Below are positions 54,333-62,796 of a stretch of DNA of 64,000 bases, piece after piece. The notes below the pieces were generated by a model. The model did not search any database. It was not told the DNA's origin and saw only the letters and a list, made by a program, of their open reading frames with translations. The stretch is from a candidate division WOR-3 bacterium (GTDB taxonomy: Bacteria > Hydrothermota > UBA3072): NCBI GenBank assembly GCA_039804165.1, contig JBDRZZ010000002.1, positions 1 through 64,000 on the forward strand, given 5' to 3'. Each line of letters begins with the position of its first letter. Positions within the stretch are counted from its first letter, which is position 1. A program made the position numbers and the translations under genes.

Positions 54333-56435
54333 TTAAAAAACTTTTAACCCTTCCTCTTCTATTTTCTCTTTCTCTTCAAATTCTCTGTAAGAACCTTCTT
54401 CCATCTTCAATAACTCTTCTTCATCTACTTCACAAACTTCCCCAAACGTCTCTATCTCTTCATCTGTGTGAGGATAGGGACAGTAAAATTTTTCACCCTT
54501 TATGTATCCATGAATAGGACATACAGAAAAGGTTGGAGTAAAACTGAAGTAGGGAAGAGAAAATCTATTTACAATTTTCCTTGTAAGTTCCCTAACCATC
54601 CTCCAATCACTAATTGCTTCTCCTAAAAAAAGATGAACAACAGTCCCACCTGTGAATAGAACCTGTAGGGGTTCTTGATGTTCGAGGAGAGTGAATATAT
54701 CATCCACCTCATCTACAGGAGGATGGACAGAATTTGTATAATATGGATAGTCTTTCCCTTTTGTGTAAATATCTGTGAATCTTTCCTTATCAGCCTTTGC
54801 CAAACGATACGAAGCACTCTCTGCAGGAGATGCTTCAAGATTATAGAGATTCCCTGTCTCTTCCTGGAATTCGGAGATTTTATCTCTCATAAATTTAAGC
54901 ACTTTTAGAGCCCATTCTCTTCCTTCTTTACTCATAATTCCTACCCCTAACATATTTATACAAGCTTCGTTCATTCCAATTAGACCTATTGTAGAAAAAT
55001 GATTTGCCCAGTAACGACCAAAGTTCTTTTTTATCTCCCTTAAATAGTATTTCGTATACGGATATAAACCTTCCTTTGTAAAATCTTCTATAATTTTTCT
55101 CTTAAGTTCTAAAGACTCTTTAGCAATTTCCATAATAGTGGCAAGTCGCTCGAAGAATTCTTCTTCGTCGCTTGAAAGATAACCAATTCTTGGGAGATTT
55201 ATTGTTACAACACCAATGCTTCCTGTTAGAGGATTGGATCCAAAAAGGCCTCCTCCTCTTTTCCTTAATTCCCTTTTGTCAAGACGAAGCCTACAGCACA
55301 TACTTCTTGCATCTTCAGGGTCCATATCTGAAGAGACAAAATTGCTGAAATAAGGAATTCCATATTTTCCTGTCATTTTCCAAATTGGTATAAGATCTTC
55401 ATTTTCCCAATCAAAATCTTTTGTTATATTATAAGTTGGAATAGGGAAAGTAAAGATTCTTCCTTTTGCATCTCCTTCCATCATCAATTCTGCAAAGGCC
55501 TTATTTATCATATTCATTTCTTCTTGAAAATCTCCATAAACTTCTTCTCTTTCTACTCCACCCAAAATTACCTTTCTATTAACTAGAGTCTTTGGAGGTT
55601 TTAGATCCATTGTTATATTTGAAAAAGGTGTTTGAAATCCAACTCTTGTAGGAACATTTATATTAAATAAAAATTCTTGTAAGGCTTGTTTTACCTCTTT
55701 ATAAGATAAGTTGTCATATCTAACAAAAGGAGCTAAAAGTGTATCGAAGTTAGAAAAAGCTTGAGCTCCTGCCGCTTCTCCTTGAAGGGTGTATATGAAA
55801 TTCACAACTTGACCAAGGGCGCTTCTTAAGTGTCTTGGAGGCGAAGATTCAACTTTCCCGCTCATACCTTTGAAGCCCTCTTTTAATAGGTCCAACAAAT
55901 CCCATCCAACACAATAAGGCCCAAGAATCCCAAGATCATGAATATGGAAATCGCCACTGCTATGAGCTTCTCTAATTCTTGGGCTATAAATCTTTCCAAG
56001 CCAATACCGAGCAGTAATTGAAGAAGAAACATAAAAATTTAATCCTTGAAGAGAAAAATTCATATTTGAATTTTCTTGAACTCTCCAATCTTCTTTCTTT
56101 AAATATTTACCCATAATTGTTTCAACATCCTTAAAGAGATCTTCAACTTTGCGAGCTTCGTTTCTTTTTTCTCTGTAAAGAATATATGCTCTTGCTACTT
56201 CGGGAAGTCTCCGAAACATTAGGGTCTCTTCTACATAGTTTTGAATCTCTTCTACGGTAGGAATATTCCCAACCCTAAAGAAGTGCATATAAAGGGAAGT
56301 TTCAACCTGATTTGTGATAGAATCTGCATCTTCTTTCACTCCTGTGGCTTTTAAAGCCTTGGAAATAGCATCTTTAATTTTCTTTTTGTTATAAGGAACT
56401 ATCTTTCCCGATCTTTTCCTAATAAGCCATTCCAT
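54333..56435 (-). CDS. nrdD: Anaerobic ribonucleoside-triphosphate reductase, large part (no glycyl-radical tail)
   Basis: Class III reductase making dNTPs without oxygen. 700 aa: N-terminal ATP cone (KRSGKIVPYNKKKIKDAISK, residues 5-95), then the ten-stranded barrel with GQVVNFIYTLQGEAAGAQAF, FPIPTYNITKDF, SMCCRLRLDKREL and GSIGVVTINLPRIGYL (active-site Cys region), VLFTGGTVVHLFLGE, and a C-terminal FSVCPIHGYIKGEKFYCPYP that is half of a zinc site. The protein then ends in an acidic tail (EEGLKVF) with no RVxGY radical loop. That loop lies in the next small gene. A frameshift is unlikely, since a ribosome site and new start follow. Confidence 0.93.
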   Translation of the reverse strand: MEWLIRKRSGKIVPYNKKKIKDAISKALKATGVKEDADSITNQVETSLYMHFFRVGNIPTVEEIQNYVEETLMFRRLPEVARAYILYREKRNEARKVEDLFKDVETIMGKYLKKEDWRVQENSNMNFSLQGLNFYVSSSITARYWLGKIYSPRIREAHSSGDFHIHDLGILGPYCVGWDLLDLLKEGFKGMSGKVESSPPRHLRSALGQVVNFIYTLQGEAAGAQAFSNFDTLLAPFVRYDNLSYKEVKQALQEFLFNINVPTRVGFQTPFSNITMDLKPPKTLVNRKVILGGVEREEVYGDFQEEMNMINKAFAELMMEGDAKGRIFTFPIPTYNITKDFDWENEDLIPIWKMTGKYGIPYFSNFVSSDMDPEDARSMCCRLRLDKRELRKRGGGLFGSNPLTGSIGVVTINLPRIGYLSSDEEEFFERLATIMEIAKESLELKRKIIEDFTKEGLYPYTKYYLREIKKNFGRYWANHFSTIGLIGMNEACINMLGVGIMSKEGREWALKVLKFMRDKISEFQEETGNLYNLEASPAESASYRLAKADKERFTDIYTKGKDYPYYTNSVHPPVDEVDDIFTLLEHQEPLQVLFTGGTVVHLFLGEAISDWRMVRELTRKIVNRFSLPYFSFTPTFSVCPIHGYIKGEKFYCPYPHTDEEIETFGEVCEVDEEELLKMEEGSYREFEEKEKIEEEGLKVF

Positions 56436-56540
56436 TTAATTACCCCCTTTACTTTGTTCTTTTATTAGAAAACTTTCTCGTTCTATCCTAAAGAAGAAAC
56501 TCTTATATTATCGGAGAACTTTAAAATATATATTTTTTAT

Positions 56541-56568
56541 ATATTAAAAAAGCTTATTAAAAAGTCAA
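56541..56568 (-). promoter_or_regulatory. Promoter of the nrdD operon
   Basis: Minus-strand TTGACT (56568-56563), 16-bp spacer, TAATAT (56546-56541). It would give a leader of about 100 nt, the longest leader I infer in the window, with an AT-rich inverted repeat at its start. No NrdR box was recognised. Confidence 0.5.
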
Positions 56569-56593
56569 GGGTTTTAAAATTTATAATTAACTT

Positions 56594-57310
56594 TTAATCA
56601 GCTAATGGTAATCCATCTAAGTTCTCTATCACTTCTTTATAGTGAGCCCATCCTACCAAACCTAATGCAGATTTTATCAAAAATATGTAATTATCCCATT
56701 CTCTATTTTTTGTATCACATAACAATATTTCGATCTCTGAGTTATTCGTAAGCCAGGCAACTTCCTCTTTTAAATCTTTATCTCTGAATATAGGGAAACT
56801 CTTTTTAACAGTAGCTTTAACCCCTACGTAATACGCAAATTGGGGAACAAGTTCTAATTTCCTTAACGAATTATTAAGAATATATTTGTCTATTTTTGTC
56901 CAGAATCCTTCCCAGTTTTTTACATAGACAATCCCATTACCAGGAAACTCCGGCCATCTTGAAAGATGAGCCATTTCTTTAATACTCTTCCCATCATACC
57001 AATAAATAAAATACTCATCATCATCACTTGGACCTGGAGAATGAACAGCAATTTCTTTATATTTATCATTTGTATTAATATCAACAATTTTAAACCCATC
57101 AGGGGACTCCTCGTTGGAAAATTTCCCTTTTATCTTTTGTCCGGAGATCTCTAAATAAAATTCCCCAACATCATTAATATTTATTAAGATTATATTTTCT
57201 ATTTCGTTATCACCATTAAGGTCAATAGAGGATCTAGAAACAAAATCTATAGCTCTTAAGGAAAGAGCCAAAAGAAAAATTAATAATAAATTTTTAAAAA
57301 GTTTTCTCAT
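56594..57310 (-). CDS. Secreted protein of unknown function
   Basis: A 238-aa protein with a signal peptide (KLFKNLLLIFLLALSLRA). The first part has calcium-loop or FG-GAP/VCBS-like stretches (DLNGDNEIENIIL, DINTNDKYKEIAVH, DDDEYFIYWYDGK). The last 60 residues resemble a bacterial SH3-like fold (FPIFRDKDLKEEVAWL, LVGWAHYKEV). I do not recognise the family. A leaderless promoter precedes the ATG. It is followed in the same direction by nrdD but separated by that operon's own promoter. Confidence 0.7.
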   Translation of the reverse strand: MRKLFKNLLLIFLLALSLRAIDFVSRSSIDLNGDNEIENIILININDVGEFYLEISGQKIKGKFSNEESPDGFKIVDINTNDKYKEIAVHSPGPSDDDEYFIYWYDGKSIKEMAHLSRWPEFPGNGIVYVKNWEGFWTKIDKYILNNSLRKLELVPQFAYYVGVKATVKKSFPIFRDKDLKEEVAWLTNNSEIEILLCDTKNREWDNYIFLIKSALGLVGWAHYKEVIENLDGLPLAD

Positions 57311-57317
57311 TTACAAA

Positions 57318-57345
57318 AATATAATTTTTTATTCTTTTCTGTCAA
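57318..57345 (-). promoter_or_regulatory. Promoter of the secreted-protein gene (leaderless)
   Basis: Minus-strand TTGACA (57345-57340), 16-bp spacer, TATATT (57323-57318), then 7 bp to the ATG at 57310. Confidence 0.55.
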
Positions 57346-57406
57346 GAAGAGAGAATTTTTAAGAATTATTATCTCATTTTATCTATTTCTAAAAGAACCA
57401 ATAATC

Positions 57407-58975
57407 TTATTTTCTTTTTATACACTTAAATACAAAGACTTTATTATCTGGTTCTATATAAACAAGCTTCCAATTATATTCTTCTTTAAGTCCATTCATT
57501 CCTTTTACAACAATAGGATAAGATTTGAAGAGGGGTGAAAGAACAATATAATCCACTTTTTTTGTTTCTATAATATTTTTCAATTCCTCTGGATTTTCTG
57601 TCTGGGGAACAGGAGCTGTAGGAAAATCAGTAAAATAGTGGAAAGCTGTTTGTTTTCTTACCATAAAGACAGAATTCTCTTGAATCTTCTCTCTTAGTGC
57701 CCAATTTTTAATATTTATATAATCTTTGAAATAAAAGGCTCTTCCCGAGGGAATTTTCTCCTTTATCCATTTCATATTATTTTTCCACAACTCATTAGAA
57801 CTAGTTAAAGCAATGAAAACACAATTAGCCACCAACAATCCTGTAATAAAAAAAGGAAACTTCTTCGCTATCCCTTTTTGGAAAAGCCTTGTAATTCTAA
57901 CTGAACCTTTAGCTAAACAAAAAGCAAGCCATGGTAGAATTGGAAGATAAAGCCTTTTATCTACAGTCCATATAACTGGCCAAGACCAAACTGTTAAAAG
58001 ATATAAAAACATATAAGTATTTATGAGATTTAAAGTTGAAAAAGAGGATTTTTTCTCTTCGTCGGTTTTTTTAAAAAATATTTTCTCTGAAACTACACCG
58101 AAAGATAAAAGAGAAAGAAGTATAATACTAATAGATAAGGAAATTAGAAGAATTTTAATTTCTCCAAAGAAGATATTGGGTAAAATTTTGAGGAACATCC
58201 TCAAGATATTTTTACCTATTCTAAATATTAAATTCAGAATACCAATATTACCCATGGAAGGATTATAAGGATCTTTTGAAATAAGTTGTTGGAAATATGA
58301 TCGCTGAAACTGGGAACCAAACACTTTTCCATAAATTATCCAAATGGGTATAAATAGTAGAGCGAGTAAAGGAATTATTGTTTTCTTTCTCTCTATCTTT
58401 GATTTCAAGATATAAAAACCAATCACAGCGATTAGTAAACTGATACCAGCGGTTCTCGTAAAAAAACCTATAATTGAAAAAAACAATGCGAGATTATATC
58501 TTTTTTTACTCCAGGATAGCAAAGATAAAACAGAGAATAGTAGATAAGGAATATCAGAAAGAACCCAATGGCTATATTCAAGGAGCCCTGGCGAAAAAGC
58601 AAGAAAAGCTAAAGCTACTATAGATATCATCTTTGAATTTGAGTAATCCAATTCCAGAAACAGGAGGTAAGAAAAGAACAATAAAAAAATGAAGCATAAA
58701 AAAACAATTAACTTAGCGAGTAAATAAGAATTTAGAAAAGCTGCTGGGATAAGGAGGATCGGAAATATAGGAGGATATTGGGTATGGAGTGGATGGCTTG
58801 GGTCCCACAACTCAATATATCCTTTCCCTTTAGCAAGTGCTCTTCCGAGAAGAAAATAAGTGAAATTATCTCCACCACTAAAGGGAACAAGAGAAAAAGT
58901 AACCAAAGCAAGGATAATTGAAAAAATTATGAGTATTATTGGAACTTTTTCTTTTTTAATTTTTATACCAACCAT
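57407..58975 (-). CDS. GT39-type membrane glycosyltransferase (ArnT/PMT-like)
   Basis: Polytopic GT-C enzyme that transfers sugars from a polyprenyl-phosphate donor. About 11-12 membrane spans. Conserved features: an acidic loop after span 1 (FSGGDNFTYFLLGRALAKGKGYI), HTQYPPIFPIL, LEYSHWVLSDIPYLLF and basic loops KKR/RKK. I use the ATG at 58975 (522 aa); a TTG at 58993 is also possible. It follows a GT2 gene of the DPM1 type, which would supply the lipid-linked sugar. The acceptor (glycan, protein or lipid A) is unknown. Confidence 0.8.
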   Translation of the reverse strand: MVGIKIKKEKVPIILIIFSIILALVTFSLVPFSGGDNFTYFLLGRALAKGKGYIELWDPSHPLHTQYPPIFPILLIPAAFLNSYLLAKLIVFLCFIFLLFFSYLLFLELDYSNSKMISIVALAFLAFSPGLLEYSHWVLSDIPYLLFSVLSLLSWSKKRYNLALFFSIIGFFTRTAGISLLIAVIGFYILKSKIERKKTIIPLLALLFIPIWIIYGKVFGSQFQRSYFQQLISKDPYNPSMGNIGILNLIFRIGKNILRMFLKILPNIFFGEIKILLISLSISIILLSLLSFGVVSEKIFFKKTDEEKKSSFSTLNLINTYMFLYLLTVWSWPVIWTVDKRLYLPILPWLAFCLAKGSVRITRLFQKGIAKKFPFFITGLLVANCVFIALTSSNELWKNNMKWIKEKIPSGRAFYFKDYINIKNWALREKIQENSVFMVRKQTAFHYFTDFPTAPVPQTENPEELKNIIETKKVDYIVLSPLFKSYPIVVKGMNGLKEEYNWKLVYIEPDNKVFVFKCIKRK

Positions 58976-59010
58976 CTTTAAACCGCAAAACAAATAAGGT
59001 TCTGACTCTC

Positions 59011-59649
59011 CTAAACCAATCTTTCCATGTAATCTTTTTGCCTTCTTTTTGAGAGCGTGGATAAATAATTTATAGGTATTTCTTTTATTTTCTTCTTTGA
59101 AAGAAGCAATTTAGCAGTGAGTTCGGCTTCAAGTTCAAAACCGGTTGAGGTTATTTTTAGGTTCTTAACAAAATCTCGTGGAAGAACTTTATAGCAAGTA
59201 TAAGCATCGGTTAAATTATTTTTAAATAGAGAATTTGCTACCCAGGTAATTAAAACTCTTCCAAAATAAAATAAACCATCTCTTTTATTAATTCTTTTAA
59301 GAAGTCTCGAGCCGAAAACAACCTCAGCTTCTTTATTCGGCAAAGGTTCAAGTAACTTTGGATATTCACCTGGATCGTATTCAAGATCCGCATTCTGAAT
59401 TATTACACCCTTAACCAATGAAAAACTTTCTTTAATCGCCTGTCCCTTTCCTACATTCTTATTAAGGTGTATAATTTTTATGTTGTTCTCTTTTTTGGCA
59501 AGCTCGTCTAATAAACTACTTGTTCCATCATTATAACCGTCATCAACAATAATTATTTCCTTCTCCACGGGAGAGAGTTTTACTTTTTCTATAACCTTTT
59601 TTATTGTTTTTCTTTCGTTATAAACAGGTATTACAACCGAAAGTTTCAC
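59011..59649 (-). CDS. GT2 dolichol-phosphate-sugar-synthase-like, frameshifted 3' end
   Basis: GT-A glycosyltransferase with GTG start (VKLSVVIPVYNERKTIK), IIIVDDGYNDGTSS and NADLEYDPGEYPKLL, 212 aa as read. After KEIPINY (codons near 59070) the frame gives LSTLSKRRQKDYMERLV and stops. One base out of phase, the next codons read YPRSQKEGKKITWKDWF then RRVRTLFVLRFK, the exact tail of this family, ending at 58956. One extra base in the AAA run at 59063-59065 explains it. The restored protein would be about 230 aa and overlap the next gene. Confidence 0.85.
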   Translation of the reverse strand: MKLSVVIPVYNERKTIKKVIEKVKLSPVEKEIIIVDDGYNDGTSSLLDELAKKENNIKIIHLNKNVGKGQAIKESFSLVKGVIIQNADLEYDPGEYPKLLEPLPNKEAEVVFGSRLLKRINKRDGLFYFGRVLITWVANSLFKNNLTDAYTCYKVLPRDFVKNLKITSTGFELEAELTAKLLLSKKKIKEIPINYLSTLSKRRQKDYMERLV

Positions 59650-59669
59650 TTTTTATTATTTTGATTTAA

Positions 59670-59697
59670 ATTATAAATAAATGGAGAAAATAATCAA
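59670..59697 (-). promoter_or_regulatory. Promoter of the GT2-GT39 pair
   Basis: Minus-strand TTGATT (59697-59692), 16-bp spacer, perfect TATAAT (59675-59670), 20 bp before the GTG at 59649. Confidence 0.55.
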
Positions 59698-59785
59698 GTG
59701 TGTGAATAGCCTAAATATTAAAGAGTTAAGGCAGGTAGTTATATAAATATTTCTATTTTGAAGCTAGTTAAGGAAATTTATCTTC

Positions 59786-59813
59786 TTGACAAGTTAATTT
59801 ATCAAAGTATAAT
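59786..59813 (+). promoter_or_regulatory. Promoter of glyA
   Basis: Perfect TTGACA at 59786-59791, 16-bp spacer, perfect TATAAT at 59808-59813. The leader then carries GAGAGGGG before the glyA ATG. One of the strongest promoters by sequence in the window. Confidence 0.7.
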
Positions 59814-59849
59814 TAGAAGCATAAAATCCAAATAAAAAGAGAGGGGAAA

Positions 59850-61112
59850 ATGGAAGAATTATACAAGGTGGATCCTGAAGTTTATAAAGCTATTATAGGG
59901 GAGGCGGAGAGAGAGCACGAGAACCTTGAATTAATAGCTTCAGAAAATTTTGTATCTCAAGCTGTTCTTGAAGCAATGGGCTCTGTATTGACAAATAAAT
60001 ACGCTGAGGGATATCCAGGAAGAAGATATTACGGTGGTTGTAAATGGATGGATGTTATTGAGAATCTTGCAATAGAAAGGGCAAAAAAATTATTTGGAGC
60101 CGAGCATGTAAATGTTCAGCCTTTGTCAGGAGTTCCTGCAAATATGGCTGTTTATTCAGCTCTAATGGAGCCAGGAGACTTATTTTTTGGACTTTCTTTG
60201 TCTCACGGAGGACACCTCTCCCATGGATATAAAGTGAGCTCCACAGGGATTTTCTGGAGAACTTTTCAATATACGGTTGATCCTGAAACAGAACAAATAA
60301 ATTACGATACCCTTTTGAGTCTTGCAAGAGAGAAGAAACCAAAGTTAATAATGGCAGGAGGCTCTGCCTATCCAAGGACTCTTCACTGGGATAAGTTTAA
60401 GGAGATTTGCGATGAGGTAGGTGCATATTTTGTTACTGATATTGCTCACATTGCAGGGCTTATCGTTGCAGGAGAGCATCCTTCACCTATCCCTTATGCA
60501 GATGCGGTCACAACAACAACTCATAAAACTTTAAGAGGTCCAAGAAGCGCAATAATATTATGCAAAGAAAAATGGGCTCAATTAATAGATAAAGCTGTTT
60601 TCCCTGGATTGCAAGGCGGTCCTCATATGCATACAATCGCAGCAAAAGCTGTGGCTTTCAAAGAAGCTCTTTCTCCTGAATTCAAAGAATACCAACATCA
60701 AATCGTATTAAACGCAAAAGCCTTAGAGGAAGAATTTAAGAAACTTGGATGGAGACTTGTTGCAGGGGGAACGGATACACACTTGCTTCTTATTGATGTC
60801 AAAAGTAAAGGAATTACAGGAAAGCTGGCAGAAGAGGCTCTTGATAAAGCGAAAATTACTGTGAATAAAAACACAATTCCTTTTGATAAAGAAAAACCTT
60901 TTATAGCGAGTGGAATAAGAATTGGTACCCCCGCTGTAACAACGAGAGGAATGAAAGAAGAGGAAATGAAAAGGATTGCTCGTTTAATTGACAGGGTTCT
61001 TACAAATATTGATAATGATAAAGTGATTGAGGAGGTAAAAGGAGAAGTTAAAGAACTTACAGAAGCATTTCCTCTTTATTCTGATATAAGGAAGAAAAAG
61101 GAGGTTTTTTAA
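59850..61112 (+). CDS. glyA: Serine hydroxymethyltransferase
   Basis: PLP enzyme interconverting serine and glycine with tetrahydrofolate. 420 aa; [33 protein letters not shown], and the PLP lysine in [18 protein letters not shown] near residue 230. Strong promoter and ribosome site. It is coupled to the class V aminotransferase by a TAATG overlap, suggesting a joint serine/glycine/glyoxylate module. Confidence 0.97.
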   Translation: MEELYKVDPEVYKAIIGEAEREHENLELIASENFVSQAVLEAMGSVLTNKYAEGYPGRRYYGGCKWMDVIENLAIERAKKLFGAEHVNVQPLSGVPANMAVYSALMEPGDLFFGLSLSHGGHLSHGYKVSSTGIFWRTFQYTVDPETEQINYDTLLSLAREKKPKLIMAGGSAYPRTLHWDKFKEICDEVGAYFVTDIAHIAGLIVAGEHPSPIPYADAVTTTTHKTLRGPRSAIILCKEKWAQLIDKAVFPGLQGGPHMHTIAAKAVAFKEALSPEFKEYQHQIVLNAKALEEEFKKLGWRLVAGGTDTHLLLIDVKSKGITGKLAEEALDKAKITVNKNTIPFDKEKPFIASGIRIGTPAVTTRGMKEEEMKRIARLIDRVLTNIDNDKVIEEVKGEVKELTEAFPLYSDIRKKKEVF

Positions 61113-62182
61113 TGCATAAAAAACTTTTTATCCCAGGCCCAACCGAGGTTAGAGAAGACGTTCGTAAGGCAATGGATATACCAATGTTTGGACACAGAAT
61201 GCCAGAAACAACCATACTTATGGATGAAACTGTGTCAAAGCTTAAAAAGCTTCTCTTTACAGATAATTTTATAATAATTGGAACCTGCTCAGGAACAGGA
61301 TTAATGGAAGCGGCTGTTCGTAATTGTGTAAAAAAAGGAGCTCTTCACACAGTCTGCGGAGCTTTTAGTCAAAGATGGGCTGGAATATCGAAAAGTTGTA
61401 ATAAAAATTTTGAAGTCTTAGAATACGAATGGGGAAAGGGAATCTCTGTAGAAGACATAGAAGAAAAACTTAAAACAAATAAGTTTGATGCTCTCTTTTT
61501 GACCCATAATGAAACTTCCACAGGAGTAATGAATCCTTTAAAAGAAGTAGGAGAGATGCTAAGAGGTTATCCTGATGTAATTCTATGCGTTGATGCTGTA
61601 TCTTCCATGGGTGGAGTGGAAATAAAGGTGGATGATTGGAATATCGATGTGCTTATAACTTCGTCTCAGAAATGCCTTGCTCTTCCTCCAGGACTTGCAA
61701 TTGCTTCTGTGAGTGAGAAAGCGATGAATAGATCTACTGAAGTGGAAGATAAGGGATATTATTTTGATTTTCTTGAGTATAAGAAATACTGGGATAAGGC
61801 AAAACAACCTCCTACAACAGCAGCTCTTAATCTCATAAACGCTCTCAATTACCAGCTTGGTAAAATTATAAATGAAGAAGGAATAGAAAATCGTTTTAAG
61901 AGACATAAGGAAATGGCAGAAATTGTTCAGAACTGGGGAAGAGAAAATTTTGAACTTTTTGCGGATGAGAGATTCCTTTCTCTAACTGTAACCTGTATCA
62001 AAAATACAAAAGGGATCTCAATTAAAGGATTGAACGAAGAATTATCCAAAAGAGGAGCTTATATCTCTAACGGATACGGAAAACTGAAAGAGCTGACCTT
62101 TAGAATCGCCCATATGGGAGACCTAACCGTTGAAGAAATTAAATGGGTTTTGGGAGAAATTGAGGATATAATAGGACTTTAA
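61112..62182 (+). CDS. Class V aminotransferase (alanine-glyoxylate / serine-pyruvate type)
   Basis: PLP-dependent aminotransferase, 356 aa, of the AGXT/SgaA group. Begins LFIPGPTEVREDVRKAMD, HNETSTGVMNPLKEVGEML, VDAVSSMGG (Asp pairing with the PLP nitrogen) and PLP-Lys in ITSSQKCLALPPGLA. The operon with glyA suggests serine-to-hydroxypyruvate or glyoxylate-to-glycine transfer; other members use different donors, so the direction is not settled. Confidence 0.9.
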   Translation: MHKKLFIPGPTEVREDVRKAMDIPMFGHRMPETTILMDETVSKLKKLLFTDNFIIIGTCSGTGLMEAAVRNCVKKGALHTVCGAFSQRWAGISKSCNKNFEVLEYEWGKGISVEDIEEKLKTNKFDALFLTHNETSTGVMNPLKEVGEMLRGYPDVILCVDAVSSMGGVEIKVDDWNIDVLITSSQKCLALPPGLAIASVSEKAMNRSTEVEDKGYYFDFLEYKKYWDKAKQPPTTAALNLINALNYQLGKIINEEGIENRFKRHKEMAEIVQNWGRENFELFADERFLSLTVTCIKNTKGISIKGLNEELSKRGAYISNGYGKLKELTFRIAHMGDLTVEEIKWVLGEIEDIIGL

Positions 62183-62736
62183 TTACTTTTTTTAATTACA
62201 GGGAAGAGATCGAATCTAACAATACCAATAAAAATAGAGGTTAAAACAAAGGCTTCCGCAAGAACTCCTGGATAGGAATTATATATTATATTGTAAGTAA
62301 GCCATAGAGGTCTTGGGGAGAGAAGTCCAATTCTTATCTTCTTCGGTTCTTTCATCCATAAGGCGATTGTCTCAAAAGTCATACCAATAACGGGTAAAAT
62401 GCTAATCCATTTGTCCCAACATAAAATACCGGTAGCCCAGAATAACGCGATGAATAAAAACATTAAGATATTTTTCTCTAAATATTTTTTTCTTTCTCGT
62501 AAGATAAAAGAAAAGGTTCTAATAGCTCCTATCAAATTCATCCCGGAAGCAGTTTTTGCTCCTAAAAGGGCAAAATGAATCGCAAAAAATATCTGGCCTA
62601 TTCCTAAAAATACAAGAATTTTAATTCGCTTATTACTCTGAAAAGAAATTATAGCTGAGATGAGTCCTAAAACACCTATCCCTTGGACAAAAATGGCTTT
62701 TTTATAATAAATAAGCTGAAGGAAATTCAAAAACAT
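62179..62736 (-). CDS. YgjV-family inner-membrane protein
   Basis: A 185-aa protein with five to six membrane spans that resembles the YgjV family (LGLISAIISFQSNKRIKILV, GQIFFAIHFALLGAKTASGMNLIGAIR, SPRPLWLTYNIIYNSYPGVLAEA). The family has no firmly assigned function. It converges with the aminotransferase gene, their ends overlapping by four bases. No clear promoter or operon partner. Confidence 0.85.
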   Translation of the reverse strand: MFLNFLQLIYYKKAIFVQGIGVLGLISAIISFQSNKRIKILVFLGIGQIFFAIHFALLGAKTASGMNLIGAIRTFSFILRERKKYLEKNILMFLFIALFWATGILCWDKWISILPVIGMTFETIALWMKEPKKIRIGLLSPRPLWLTYNIIYNSYPGVLAEAFVLTSIFIGIVRFDLFPVIKKSN

Positions 62737-62796
62737 TTCGTTGGTTAAAATATGATAAAAAGATAAAAAAACAACCCTGAAAATTATAGATTCTAA

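Noticed and set aside
56436-56593. NrdR boxes or a cobalamin riboswitch before nrdD
   Set aside because: The 100-nt leader is AT-rich with one weak inverted repeat; no paired NrdR boxes or B12-box could be recognised.
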